Assembly: GCA_046728155.1 (NCBI GenBank)
Contig: JBKPDY010000042.1
Coordinates: 1-64,000 of the forward strand
Reading direction: 5' to 3'
DNA: 64,000 nt
From: CAWDLX01 sp046728155
GTDB lineage: Bacteria > Actinomycetota > Actinomycetes > Mycobacteriales > Micromonosporaceae
Each line of letters opens with the position of its first letter. Within the stretch, counting starts at the first letter, position 1. Below, piece after piece: positions 1 to 7,605 of this stretch. Under the pieces are notes generated by a model. The model saw nothing but the letters and a program-made list of their open reading frames with translations, searched no databases and was not told the origin of the DNA. The translations under genes were made by a program, and so were the position numbers.

Positions 1-461
1 GCGTGTGGGAGGGGCTCGGCCCGGCTGAACTGGCCGCCGCGGTCTCGATCGTGGTCTACGAGGCTAGGCGGGAGAGCGACGAGCGTATCTCGGTGCCGCG
101 AGGACCCGTCGACGACGCGATCAACGCCACCCTGGCGATCTGGGCCGATCTGGAGTCGGCCGAGGCGGCGCACCGGCTGCAGTTGACGCGAGCTCCGGAT
201 CTCGGATTCGTCTGGCCGATCTATCGGTGGGCCCGCGGGGAGAGCCTGGCGAAAGTCCTGGCCAGCGCGGCGGAGGCGGAGATGCCGGCCGGCGACTTCG
301 TCCGGTGGGCCCGCCAGGTGGTCGATCTGCTCGGCCAGATCGCGGAGGCAGCGCCGGTGGCCGTCGGCCGCGACGCCGCCCGGCCCTCGGTGGCGTCCGT
401 CGCGCGGCTGGCGATGGACGCCGTCCACCGGGGCGTACTCGCGTACACAGCTATGAGCTGA
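1..461 (+). CDS. C-terminal end of a DEAD/DEAH-box RNA helicase (HelY/Mtr4-like), 5' end outside window
   Basis: The reading frame is open from the left edge (first complete codon at base 3) and ends at the TGA at 459-461, so only the last 153 or so residues are seen. They match the DSHCT domain that closes Ski2/Mtr4-like helicases: WEGLGPAELAAAVS near the start, the YEAR segment, DLGFVWPIYRWARGESL, MPAGDFVRWARQVVDLLGQI and the ending RRGVLAYTAMS-like tail (here HRGVLAYTAMS). The motor domains lie upstream of the window. In mycobacteria helY sits close to a 5'-3' exonuclease gene, and such a gene follows here at 1638-2549, which supports the call. The role is ATP-dependent RNA unwinding or processing by family inference. 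Confidence 0.85.
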   Translation, partial: VWEGLGPAELAAAVSIVVYEARRESDERISVPRGPVDDAINATLAIWADLESAEAAHRLQLTRAPDLGFVWPIYRWARGESLAKVLASAAEAEMPAGDFVRWARQVVDLLGQIAEAAPVAVGRDAARPSVASVARLAMDAVHRGVLAYTAMS

Positions 462-462
462 C

Positions 463-538
463 AGCCGAGGTGCTTTCCTCCGCCGAGGCTGCGAACCGGC
501 AGCCGAGGTGCTTCACTCCAGCCCGGCGGCGAACCGAC
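463..538 (+). repeat. Tandem imperfect 38-bp repeat, two copies
   Basis: Bases 463-500 and 501-538 align without gaps at 30 of 38 positions. Both begin AGCCGAGGTGCTT and both contain GCGAACCG near the end. The duplication starts two bases after the helicase stop codon and lies in the 216-bp gap before the MHYT gene. It may be a local duplication of a 3' UTR element. Confidence 0.6.
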
Positions 539-677
539 AGTCACTGGGTCGTTACATCGGCTGTTTCGCCTGCACAGATGGCGCACGACGGCAATCAGCA
601 CCTTGCGTTCGGGCGGGCTCTGGATAATATCCGGAACGTTACCGTCCGGTGTCGCCGCTGCCTGGAAAGGCGTATTC

Positions 678-1529
678 GTGCAAGTCGATCACTTTACGTA
701 CGGCGCGATTACCCCGGCGCTGTCCTACACACTCTCCGTTCTCGGGTCACTTCTCGCTCTGACCTGTACCGCCCGGGCCCGGCGCATCGCCGACGGTGGA
801 CGGCGGGCGCGGTGGCTGCTGCTCGCGGCCTGGGCACTGGGCGGCACCGGTATCTGGGTCATGCACTTCATGGCGATGATCGGCTTCAGTGTTGAGGACC
901 AGACGATCCGGTACGACCCGACGCTGACCCTCGCGAGCCTGTTGACCGCCATCGTGGTCGTGGCGATCGGGCTGATGATCGTGGGCTACGGTCGACCCAG
1001 CGCAATCAAGATCATAACGGCCGGCACCTTCACCGGGCTGGGTGTCGCGGCGATGCACTACACCGGAATGGCCGCGATGGAGATGCCCGCGCGCGTCAGC
1101 TACGACCCGAAGATCGTCGGCCTCTCCATCGCCATCGCCGTCGTCGCGGCGACCGTCGCCCTGTGGTTCACGGTGACCCTCAACCGGCCGGTAGCGATCG
1201 GCATCGCCGCGCTGATCATGGGTATCGCCGTGAACGGCATGCACTACACGGCCATGTACGCGTTGAAGGTCTCCGACTTCACGTTCAGGCCCATCGCCGG
1301 CCTGCGTCCACTCACGTTCCTCGGGCCGATCGTCGTCTTCGTCGTCGCCGCCATCGCAACCCTGCTCTTCGCGCTGCTCAGCCGGTCCGGCATCGACGCC
1401 GACGCCGACCGGACGGTGTTGATCGCCGGCGGATCGCATGACCCACGCATGCCGCACCAGGAGGCGGTGACCCGCAACGCCGAGGCACGAGGCGCGTCCG
1501 CCGCCGCGTTCGTCAACCGACACCACTGA
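678..1529 (+). CDS. MHYT-domain integral membrane sensor-like protein
   Basis: A 283-residue membrane protein with about seven hydrophobic segments. Three MHYT-type motifs sit at the outer ends of helices: MHFMAMIGF, MHYTGMAAM and MHYTAMYAL. In the family the Met/His residues are proposed to bind a metal (copper) and to sense O2, CO or NO. There is no attached GGDEF, EAL or kinase domain, so the output is unknown; the tail after the last helix is short and polar. The GTG at 678 is preferred as start because GGAAAGG lies seven bases upstream and translation from it begins just before the first helix. An upstream TTG at 603 would add 25 residues without support. Confidence 0.8.
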   Translation: MQVDHFTYGAITPALSYTLSVLGSLLALTCTARARRIADGGRRARWLLLAAWALGGTGIWVMHFMAMIGFSVEDQTIRYDPTLTLASLLTAIVVVAIGLMIVGYGRPSAIKIITAGTFTGLGVAAMHYTGMAAMEMPARVSYDPKIVGLSIAIAVVAATVALWFTVTLNRPVAIGIAALIMGIAVNGMHYTAMYALKVSDFTFRPIAGLRPLTFLGPIVVFVVAAIATLLFALLSRSGIDADADRTVLIAGGSHDPRMPHQEAVTRNAEARGASAAAFVNRHH

Positions 1530-1637
1530 CCCGAGCTCCCGACGAACACATGGTCGGTGGCTTCCCCGAACATGAATTCCCCCGCGGGGCCGCGATCGTT
1601 CGGTCGACCCCGATCAAGGGCGGGTCTTTGTTTGCGA

Positions 1638-2549
1638 TCAGACGGAAGCAGCGGCGTCGACGAGCCGGCGGACGGCTCCAGCGACTCCGAAGCGTCCGGC
1701 CAGTTCCAGCAGCCGGTCCGGATCGCGCGGGACCGCCGGTAGCGTCCAGTCGAGGTCGGGGATCGGAAGATCGGTCGCCACCCGGACCACGGTCGGGGCG
1801 ACCCCCAGGTAATCCGCTGCCGCGAGCAGCTTTGTCCGCAGACCAGGTGCGAAGCCCGCGTCGGGATCGGCCAGCGCGGCCAGGATCGCGTCGAGGCTGC
1901 CGTACCGGTCGACGATGCGAGCCGCCGTCTTCTGGCCCACGCCGGGGACGCCGGGCAGGCCGTCGCTGGGATCACCACGTAGGGCGGCTAGGTCGGCGTA
2001 GCCGGCGGCCGGGACACCGTACCTGGCCCGTACAGCGTGGTCGTCGAACACCTCCAGATTTGCCACCCCTTTGCCGCAGAAGAGAACCCGAACGCCGCGG
2101 CCGTCGTCGATCACCTGAAACAGGTCGCGGTCGCCGGTCGCCACCTCGATCGGGCCCGGCTCGCGGGCGGCCAACGTACCGATCACGTCGTCGGCCTCAT
2201 ACCCTTTGGTCCCGACGGCCGCGATCCCGAACGCGTCGAGGATCTCCATGATCATCGGGACCTGCGGGACGAGGTTCTCGGGGACGATCTCGGCACCGCC
2301 GCCGGCCAGCCGATGCTTCTTGTACGAGTCGATCAGCGCCACCCGCCAGGCCGGACGCCAATCCTCGTCCAGCGCGCAGACCAGTCGGTCGGGCCGACGG
2401 CCACGGATCAGCGTCGCCACCATGTCCAGGAATCCGCGCACGGCGTTGACCGGCCGGCCGTCTGGGGAACGGGCCGCCGATTCGGGAACGCCGAAGTACG
2501 CCCGGAAGTAGAGGCTGGCCGAGTCGACGAGCAGGAGTGGTCGGTCCAC
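1638..2549 (-). CDS. 5'-3' exonuclease (Pol I N-terminal-like FEN nuclease)
   Basis: A 303-residue stand-alone homologue of the 5'-nuclease domain of DNA polymerase I. The N-terminus LLLVDSASLYFRAYF carries the first metal-binding Asp. Further acidic clusters follow: YEADDVIGTLA and ATGDRDLFQVID. The helix-hairpin-helix region is DLAALRGDPSDGLPGVPGVG followed by KTAARIVDRYGSLDAIL. No polymerase domain is present, and the length is normal for the free-standing actinobacterial form. It would remove RNA primers or flaps during replication and repair, by family inference. Translation starts at a GTG (2549). It converges with the MHYT gene and is divergent from the acyl-CoA dehydrogenase gene, with about 50 bp between starts. 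Confidence 0.9.
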   Translation of the reverse strand: MDRPLLLVDSASLYFRAYFGVPESAARSPDGRPVNAVRGFLDMVATLIRGRRPDRLVCALDEDWRPAWRVALIDSYKKHRLAGGGAEIVPENLVPQVPMIMEILDAFGIAAVGTKGYEADDVIGTLAAREPGPIEVATGDRDLFQVIDDGRGVRVLFCGKGVANLEVFDDHAVRARYGVPAAGYADLAALRGDPSDGLPGVPGVGQKTAARIVDRYGSLDAILAALADPDAGFAPGLRTKLLAAADYLGVAPTVVRVATDLPIPDLDWTLPAVPRDPDRLLELAGRFGVAGAVRRLVDAAASV

Positions 2550-2598
2550 GGACCACAGCGTGTCACACCCGTACCCAAACGACCGTTAAGCTGACGGG

Positions 2599-3741
2599 GT
2601 GAGCGTCGAACGTTTTCTCCCCGACGAGGATGCGGTCGAACTGCTCGCCCTGACCCGCGAACTCGCCGACGCCGAGCTGGGCCCGCGCGCGGCCGACTTC
2701 GAGGCGCGGGGCGTGTTTCCCCGCGAGGTGCTTCGGACGCTCGGTCGGTCGGGACTGCTCGGCCTGCCGTATCCGCAGGAGTACGGCGGTGGCGGCCAGC
2801 CTTACCTGGTGTACGTGCAGGTGCTCGAGGAGCTGGCCGCCCGCTGGGTGGCGGTGGCCGAGGCCGTCTCGGTTCATATGCTGGCCTGCTATCCGGTCGC
2901 CACCGCCGGCTCGGACGCTCAGCGCAAGCGCTTCCTGCCGGACCTGGTCGGCGGCGAGCTGCTCGGCGCCTACTGCCTCTCCGAGCCGCAAGGCGGCTCC
3001 GACGCGGCGTCCCTGACCACCAGGGCCGTTCGCGATGGCGACGAGTACGTGATCACCGGTACCAAGGCGTGGGTCACACATGCGGGCGCAGCGGATTTCT
3101 ACAACGTGTTCTGCCGTACCGGCGGACCGGGCGCCGGCGGGATCTCCTGCATCCTCGCGGATGCCGCCACACGGGGGATCGTGGTGCAGGCCCGCGAGAA
3201 GACCATGGGTCTGCGCTCCTCGCCGGTTGCGCAGATCGCCTTCGACGGCGCGCGGGTGCCGGTCGATCGGCTCATGGGCGAGGAGGGGGACGGGTTCCGC
3301 CTGGCCATGAGCGCTCTCGACTCGGGGCGGCTCGGCATCGCCGCCTGCTCGGTGGGGCTCGCCCAGGCTGCGCTGGACTACGCCGTGGGGTACGCCCGCG
3401 AACGTGAGCAGTTCGGCCGGCCGATCGCGGAGTTCCAGGGACTGGGCTTCATGCTGGCCGACATGGCGACCCAGGTCGCCGCGGCCCGCTCGCTCACGGT
3501 GCATGCGGCCCGGCTGCGCGACTCCGGCCGACCCTTCGGCACGGTCGCGGCGCAGGCCAAGCTCTTCGCGTCGGACACCGCGATGCGGGTCGCCACGGAC
3601 GCGGTCCAGGTCCTCGGCGGATACGGGTACGTCGCTGACCACCCGGTCGAACGGTACCTACGCGAAGCGAAGGCGATGCAGATCGTGGAGGGGACCAACC
3701 AGATCCAGCGCATGGTGATCGCCCGCGCGCTCACCCGCTGA
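2599..3741 (+). CDS. Acyl-CoA dehydrogenase family protein
   Basis: A 380-residue flavoprotein of normal family length. The N-terminal helical domain is followed by the FAD-binding beta-domain motif AYCLSEPQGGSDAASLTT and the ITGTKAWVTHAGAADFY segment. The C-terminal domain carries QFGRPIAEFQGL, the FAD-contacting VQVLGGYGYVADHPVERYLR segment, and EGTNQIQRMVIARAL, whose Glu is the usual catalytic base in short and medium chain enzymes. It should oxidise an acyl-CoA to the 2-enoyl-CoA; chain specificity cannot be read. Translation starts at GTG 2599. The Lrp-like regulator gene follows by 15 bases on the same strand. Confidence 0.92.
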   Translation: MSVERFLPDEDAVELLALTRELADAELGPRAADFEARGVFPREVLRTLGRSGLLGLPYPQEYGGGGQPYLVYVQVLEELAARWVAVAEAVSVHMLACYPVATAGSDAQRKRFLPDLVGGELLGAYCLSEPQGGSDAASLTTRAVRDGDEYVITGTKAWVTHAGAADFYNVFCRTGGPGAGGISCILADAATRGIVVQAREKTMGLRSSPVAQIAFDGARVPVDRLMGEEGDGFRLAMSALDSGRLGIAACSVGLAQAALDYAVGYAREREQFGRPIAEFQGLGFMLADMATQVAAARSLTVHAARLRDSGRPFGTVAAQAKLFASDTAMRVATDAVQVLGGYGYVADHPVERYLREAKAMQIVEGTNQIQRMVIARALTR

Positions 3742-3756
3742 TCCCGTTGCCTTCCC

Positions 3757-4233
3757 GTGTACGGTCGTCGCGTGGAGGAGATCGACCGGGCGATCGTCGG
3801 CGCGCTCACCACCGACGGACGACTGTCCTACACGGACCTCGCCGACAAGGTCGGACTGTCGGTCTCGGCCGCGCATCAGCGGGTACGCCGGTTGGAGCAG
3901 CGTGGGGTGCTGAAGGGGTACTCGGCCCGGGTCGACTACACCGCGCTGGATCTGCCGCTCACCGCGTTTGTGGCGATCCGGCCGCTCGACCCGTCCCAGC
4001 CCGACGACGCACCCGATCGACTGGGCCACCTCACCGAGATCGAGGCCTGCTATTCGGTTGCGGGTGAAGACCATTACCTGCTCCTGGTACGGGTGGCGAG
4101 TCCGGCCGACCTGGAACGGCTGCTGCAGGAGATCCGCGCGGCCGCAAACGTCACGACTCGTACCACCATCGTGCTCTCGACCCCGTACGAGGGCCGCCCG
4201 CCGAAGGTCGCGGAACCCCCGCCCCGCCAATAG
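3757..4233 (+). CDS. Lrp/AsnC-family transcriptional regulator
   Basis: A 158-residue regulator with an N-terminal winged helix (IDRAIVGALTTDGRLSYTDLA, then VGLSVSAAHQRVRRLEQRGVLKGYSA as recognition helix and wing) and a C-terminal RAM/AsnC ligand-binding domain (VAGEDHYLLLVRVASPADLERLL). Proteins of this type respond to amino acids and oligomerise. It lies 15 bp behind the acyl-CoA dehydrogenase gene, so the two are probably co-transcribed. The effector is unknown. A second GTG five codons in (3772) is an equally good start. A long stem-loop follows directly after the stop codon. Confidence 0.9.
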   Translation: MYGRRVEEIDRAIVGALTTDGRLSYTDLADKVGLSVSAAHQRVRRLEQRGVLKGYSARVDYTALDLPLTAFVAIRPLDPSQPDDAPDRLGHLTEIEACYSVAGEDHYLLLVRVASPADLERLLQEIRAAANVTTRTTIVLSTPYEGRPPKVAEPPPRQ

Positions 4234-4273
4234 GGGCACCCTACTTGCGGGGAAACGTCAACAGGGTGCCCCT
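4232..4273. repeat. Dispersed stem-loop element, copy A (possible bidirectional terminator)
   Basis: Perfect 11-bp arms AGGGGCACCCT (4232-4242) and AGGGTGCCCCT (4263-4273) enclose a 20-nt loop and are followed by GTTTTC. It lies between two convergent genes, so it could end transcription from both sides. Near-identical elements occur at 35177-35218 and 51302-51345. Confidence 0.85.
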
Positions 4274-4294
4274 GTTTTCACGCACGCCCGTACG

Positions 4295-4861
4295 TCAGGT
4301 GAGGTTCCAGTGCGAGAGGACCGGCTGGCCGTGCTCGAAGCCCAGCACCGAGATGCTCGCCGTGTCCAGGGCGATCAGCCCGCCGGCCCCGACCGGAAGA
4401 CCGATCCACCGGGCGCCGATCACGCGCAGGATGTGGCCGTGCGCGGTGATCGCGACATCGCCGTCGTCCAACGCCACCCGAACTCGGGCTAGCAGGCGGT
4501 CGGCGCGGACCCGTACCTGTTCCGGCGACTCGCCGTCCGGAGCCCCGTCTGTCCACAGTGACCAGTCGGGCCGCTCGGCCCGGATCTCTTTGGTGGTGAT
4601 CCCCTCGTAAGCGCCGTAGTTCCACTCGGCGAGGTCGTCGTCGACCTCGGTCACCGGAATGCCGGCCAGCTCGGCGGTTCGCAGGGCCCGCCGGCGCGGG
4701 CTGCTGAGCACCGTGGCGAAGTGGTAGCCGGCCAGCCGGTCGGTGAGCTCGAGTGCCTGCCGCTCGCCTCGTACGGTCAGGTCCACGTCGGTGGTCGACG
4801 TGTGCCGGCCGGATGCGCTCCACTCCGTTTCGCCATGGCGGATCAGAACGACAACGCTCAT
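4295..4861 (-). CDS. Histidine phosphatase (phosphoglycerate-mutase-like) family protein
   Basis: A 188-residue protein with the phosphohistidine motif LIRHGETEWS at the extreme N-terminus and the second catalytic histidine in ITAHGHILRVIGARW. The segment SSPRRRALRTAELAG supplies the usual phosphate-binding arginine. The family includes small-molecule phosphatases and cofactor-dependent mutases; the compact form and the GESPEQV segment resemble actinobacterial acid-phosphatase-like members. The ATG at 4861 is chosen because the RHGE motif then begins at residue 8, as is normal. The next gene (PASTA protein) is divergent. The substrate is unknown. Confidence 0.88.
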   Translation of the reverse strand: MSVVVLIRHGETEWSASGRHTSTTDVDLTVRGERQALELTDRLAGYHFATVLSSPRRRALRTAELAGIPVTEVDDDLAEWNYGAYEGITTKEIRAERPDWSLWTDGAPDGESPEQVRVRADRLLARVRVALDDGDVAITAHGHILRVIGARWIGLPVGAGGLIALDTASISVLGFEHGQPVLSHWNLT

Positions 4862-4978
4862 CGGGACATTCTCGCGACCGCGGCCGCCCGACCGCGGCAC
4901 AACCCCGTTCCCGGCCGACCGGGACGGGCGTGCGTGACTCCGCTACCCTCGGATCGACCGCGGACGAAGGGCCTGGCC

Positions 4979-5647
4979 ATGGTGTTGCGGGACAAGCGGG
5001 TGTGGTGGGGAGCAGTCGCGGCTTTGCTTCTCGCCTTCGTCAGCTATTCCGTGGTGTCGGGTCTCACCAGGAAGACCAGCAACGTTGCGCAGCAGACGAC
5101 GATGACAGGTTCTCCCCAGACCTCGACGACGCGGCCGCACACTGTTCCCGACGGGGATGTCACGATCCCCGCGGTCGTCGGTGATCGGCTGTCCCAGGCG
5201 AAGGCAAAGCTGTCCGCCGTCGGCCTGTCCAACGTCCACGCCCAGGATGCCACCGGCAAGAACCGGATCGTGCTGAACGACTCGAACTGGATCGTCGAGG
5301 TGCAGAGCCCGGCCGCCGACACGCCGGTTGACCCGCGCACCGAGATCATTCTCAAGGTCCGCAAGCCGACCGATGCGCACAGTCCGCAGAGCACGCCGTT
5401 CGGGACGGTTCCGGATGTGGTCTGCGCCAACCTCCAGGACGCCCAGAATGCTCTGCGTGGCGCCGGGTTCTTCGTGCTCACGTCGAAGGACGGGACCGGC
5501 CGGGGTCGCACCGCGATTTTCGACCGCAACTGGGTCGTGACCGCGCAGTCGGTCAAGCCGGGAACCCGGCCGAGCCTGACCACCCACGTCGAGCTGACCG
5601 TTGTCAAGTACGGCGAACCGACCAACAACCCCGACTGCCAGTCATGA
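4979..5647 (+). CDS. Membrane-anchored protein with two PASTA domains
   Basis: A 222-residue protein. A short cytoplasmic tip (MVLRDKRVWWG) leads into one transmembrane helix at about residues 10-28, then a Thr/Ser-rich linker. Two PASTA-type repeats follow, each opening with a P-x-V motif: TIPAVVGDRLSQAKAKLSAV at about 60-130 and TVPDVVCANLQDAQNALRGA at about 140-215. Both repeats share a matching core (NRIVLNDSNWIVEVQSP and RTAIFDRNWVVTAQSVKP). PASTA domains bind muropeptides or beta-lactams in Ser/Thr kinases and PBPs; here there is no kinase or transpeptidase domain, so a cell-wall sensing or scaffolding role is inferred. AAGGG lies upstream of the ATG. Confidence 0.82.
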   Translation: MVLRDKRVWWGAVAALLLAFVSYSVVSGLTRKTSNVAQQTTMTGSPQTSTTRPHTVPDGDVTIPAVVGDRLSQAKAKLSAVGLSNVHAQDATGKNRIVLNDSNWIVEVQSPAADTPVDPRTEIILKVRKPTDAHSPQSTPFGTVPDVVCANLQDAQNALRGAGFFVLTSKDGTGRGRTAIFDRNWVVTAQSVKPGTRPSLTTHVELTVVKYGEPTNNPDCQS

Positions 5648-5669
5648 CCCATGGCGTACGCTCGGCCAC

Positions 5670-6092
5670 GTGCCCATAGCCGAGCTGGTACCCAGGCCGA
5701 TCCGGATCGGCGCCGCGATCGTGGTGATCGCCGCCGTCGCGTACGCCAGCTCCCGGACGGGTACGTGGTGGCTTGAGCTGCCCGCGGTGGTGCTCATCCC
5801 GATCGTGTGGTGGCTCATGGTCGTCTTCCCGCACCAGGTACACGGCCCGGACCGCATCCCCTTCGCCGAGTTTCCGGGACGGCACCGCGTGACGCTGTGC
5901 ACTCCCGGCCGCCATCACGTCCGCGTGGTCAACGTGGTTCGCTGCACCCTCGGCATCGGGCTCGGCGATGCGGACCGGCTGACCCGGCGGTATCCGACCG
6001 ACCTGGTCACCGGCGTGGCCGCCGACAAGGCATACGAGTTCGCGTCCCGCCTCGAGGCGGTCGGCGCCGCCGTGACGGTCGGCCCGACCTGA
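5670..6092 (+). CDS. Membrane protein with ribosomal L7/L12 C-terminal-like segment
   Basis: A 140-residue protein starting at GTG 5670, 22 bases after the PASTA gene stop. Two hydrophobic segments (about residues 10-50: IRIGAAIVVIAAVAYASS and LPAVVLIPIVWWLMVVF) precede a soluble part. The last 50 residues (GLGDADRLTRRYPTDLV, then AADKAYEFASRLEAVGAAVTV) follow the pattern of the ribosomal protein L7/L12 C-terminal domain: Gly-Leu-x-x-Ala, a buried helix, then Glu-Ala-Gly-Ala. Such folds occur in several actinobacterial membrane proteins of unknown role. The fold assignment is pattern-based; function is not known. Confidence 0.65.
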   Translation: MPIAELVPRPIRIGAAIVVIAAVAYASSRTGTWWLELPAVVLIPIVWWLMVVFPHQVHGPDRIPFAEFPGRHRVTLCTPGRHHVRVVNVVRCTLGIGLGDADRLTRRYPTDLVTGVAADKAYEFASRLEAVGAAVTVGPT

Positions 6093-6114
6093 GACCTGAG
6101 CCCGGCCTCAGATC

Positions 6115-7479
6115 TCAGGCGGCGGCCTCGGCCGCGATCTTCTTGCGCCACCACCGTTGACCGCTCTCTGGAAGTGTGTCGATCGGGTCGTAGTACGGGT
6201 AGCGGTGCGCCAGCACGTCGTCGGCGGTAGTGTCCTCAATGGACGTTCGGTAGTTCTTGGTCCAGTACGAGACGCCGTTCTCCCGGTCGTACTCGGTGAC
6301 CATATGCACCCAACGCTTGCCCACAAACGGGACATCACACACGATCCTCGGCGTGGCGTACCCGGGGAGGTAGCCCATGATGTCGTGCTGCAGGGTCTGC
6401 GCGTGGCCGACCGAGACCCGCCAGTGCTCGGCGTTGGGGATCATGTCGCACATGTAGAAGTAGTACGGCAGGATGCCGGCCTCGCCCTGCAACGCAAAGC
6501 ACAGGTCGAGCAGGTCGGCCGTGGTGGCGTTGACGCCGCGCATGAGGACGCCCTGGTTGCGGACGTCGCGGACGCCCACATCGAGCGCGGTCTTCGCGGC
6601 GCGGGCCACCAGCGGGGTAACCGACTGGGCGTGGTTGACGTGGGTGTGGATGGCGAGGTTCACCCCGCGCCGCGCGGCAGTACGGGCAACCCGTTCCACC
6701 CCCTCGACCACGTCGGGGGCGAGCCAGTGCTGGGGCAGGCCGGCCAGCGCCTTGGTGGCCAGGCGGATGTCGCGGATGGTCTCGATGTCGAGCAGGCGCA
6801 TCAGGTACGCCTCGAGGTTGCGCCACGGGATGTTCGCCACGTCGCCACCGGAGACCACGACATCGCGGACGCCCGGGTGCGCCTTCAGGTACCCAATCTG
6901 CGCGTCGTAGCGGTCGACCGGTTTGAGCGTGAGTTTCAGCTTGTCGATCTGTGGGGTCGAGTTGCCGACCAGGTCCATCCGGGTGCAGTGGCCGCAGTAC
7001 TGCGGGCAGGTCGAGAGCAGCTCGGCCAGTACCTTCGTCGGGTACCGGTGGGTCAGACCTTCGGCCACCCACATGTCATGCTCGTGCAACGAATCCCGGG
7101 TGGCGTACGGATGCGAGGGCCAATCGGTGCGCCGGTCCGAGGCGACCGGGAGCATGTACCGCCGGATCGGGTCGGCGTAGAAGGCCGCCGTCCAGTCGTC
7201 GGCGCCGTTCGGCACCATGGTGTTGAGCATCTGCGGCGGGAGCAGCATCGACATGGTGGCGAAGTTCGCCTGGTCCTGCTCGAGATCGGCGTAGAAGGCC
7301 TCCCCGACCAGATCGCCGAGGACGGTACGCAGCTGCCGCAGGTTCTTGACACAGTTGACGCGCTGCCACTGGGCCGATTCCCACTGCTCGCGGGTGACCC
7401 CTCGCCAGCCCGGCAGCCGCGTCCAGTCGGGCTCGACCAGTTCTCGACGGCGGTACTCGTACGGCTGCTCGAGCGTCAT
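6115..7479 (-). CDS. kamA: KamA-family radical SAM enzyme (lysine 2,3-aminomutase-like)
   Basis: A 454-residue radical SAM protein. The [4Fe-4S] cluster motif is CPQYCGHCTR (C158, C162, C165), the CxxxCxxC form typical of KamA. It is followed by the family segments VVVSGGDVANIPW, HTHVNHAQSVTP and VRNQGVLMRGVNATTADL. The family enzyme moves the alpha-amino group of L-lysine to the beta position using SAM and PLP. The PLP-lysine region reads CDVPFVGKRWVH rather than the glycine-rich form of clostridial KamA, so the exact substrate is less certain. It is divergent from kdd and the lysine 5,6-aminomutase genes, which makes a lysine substrate likely. The ATG at 7479 has AGGA seven bases upstream. 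Confidence 0.85.
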   Translation of the reverse strand: MTLEQPYEYRRRELVEPDWTRLPGWRGVTREQWESAQWQRVNCVKNLRQLRTVLGDLVGEAFYADLEQDQANFATMSMLLPPQMLNTMVPNGADDWTAAFYADPIRRYMLPVASDRRTDWPSHPYATRDSLHEHDMWVAEGLTHRYPTKVLAELLSTCPQYCGHCTRMDLVGNSTPQIDKLKLTLKPVDRYDAQIGYLKAHPGVRDVVVSGGDVANIPWRNLEAYLMRLLDIETIRDIRLATKALAGLPQHWLAPDVVEGVERVARTAARRGVNLAIHTHVNHAQSVTPLVARAAKTALDVGVRDVRNQGVLMRGVNATTADLLDLCFALQGEAGILPYYFYMCDMIPNAEHWRVSVGHAQTLQHDIMGYLPGYATPRIVCDVPFVGKRWVHMVTEYDRENGVSYWTKNYRTSIEDTTADDVLAHRYPYYDPIDTLPESGQRWWRKKIAAEAAA

Positions 7480-7605
7480 CAACAATCCTTCCGGGAGCGG
7501 GGTCGCTCTACGCTAGTGGAAAAAATCCCGTCAACAAACTATTCTGCCGGAGAATTTACTGCACACGAGGGAGGCGCGTCGGTGATCGGTCGGGAAGATG
7601 GGCTT
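7480..7605. promoter_or_regulatory. Divergent promoter region between kamA and kdd, with inverted repeat
   Basis: This 126-bp gap is much richer in A+T than its surroundings (7519-7562), as expected for a promoter. A short inverted repeat ATTCT-GCCGG-AGAAT lies at 7541-7555, midway between the two genes, and could be an operator. GAGGGAGG at 7567-7574 is a strong ribosome-binding site seven bases before GTG 7582, an alternative kdd start. No riboswitch fold was recognised. Confidence 0.5.

Noticed and set aside
6157..7605. Long plus-strand open frame running antisense to kamA and in frame with kdd
   Set aside because: The kamA minus-strand protein has clear family motifs; the antisense part has no protein-like features. 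Only the part from about 7582/7606 is kdd.
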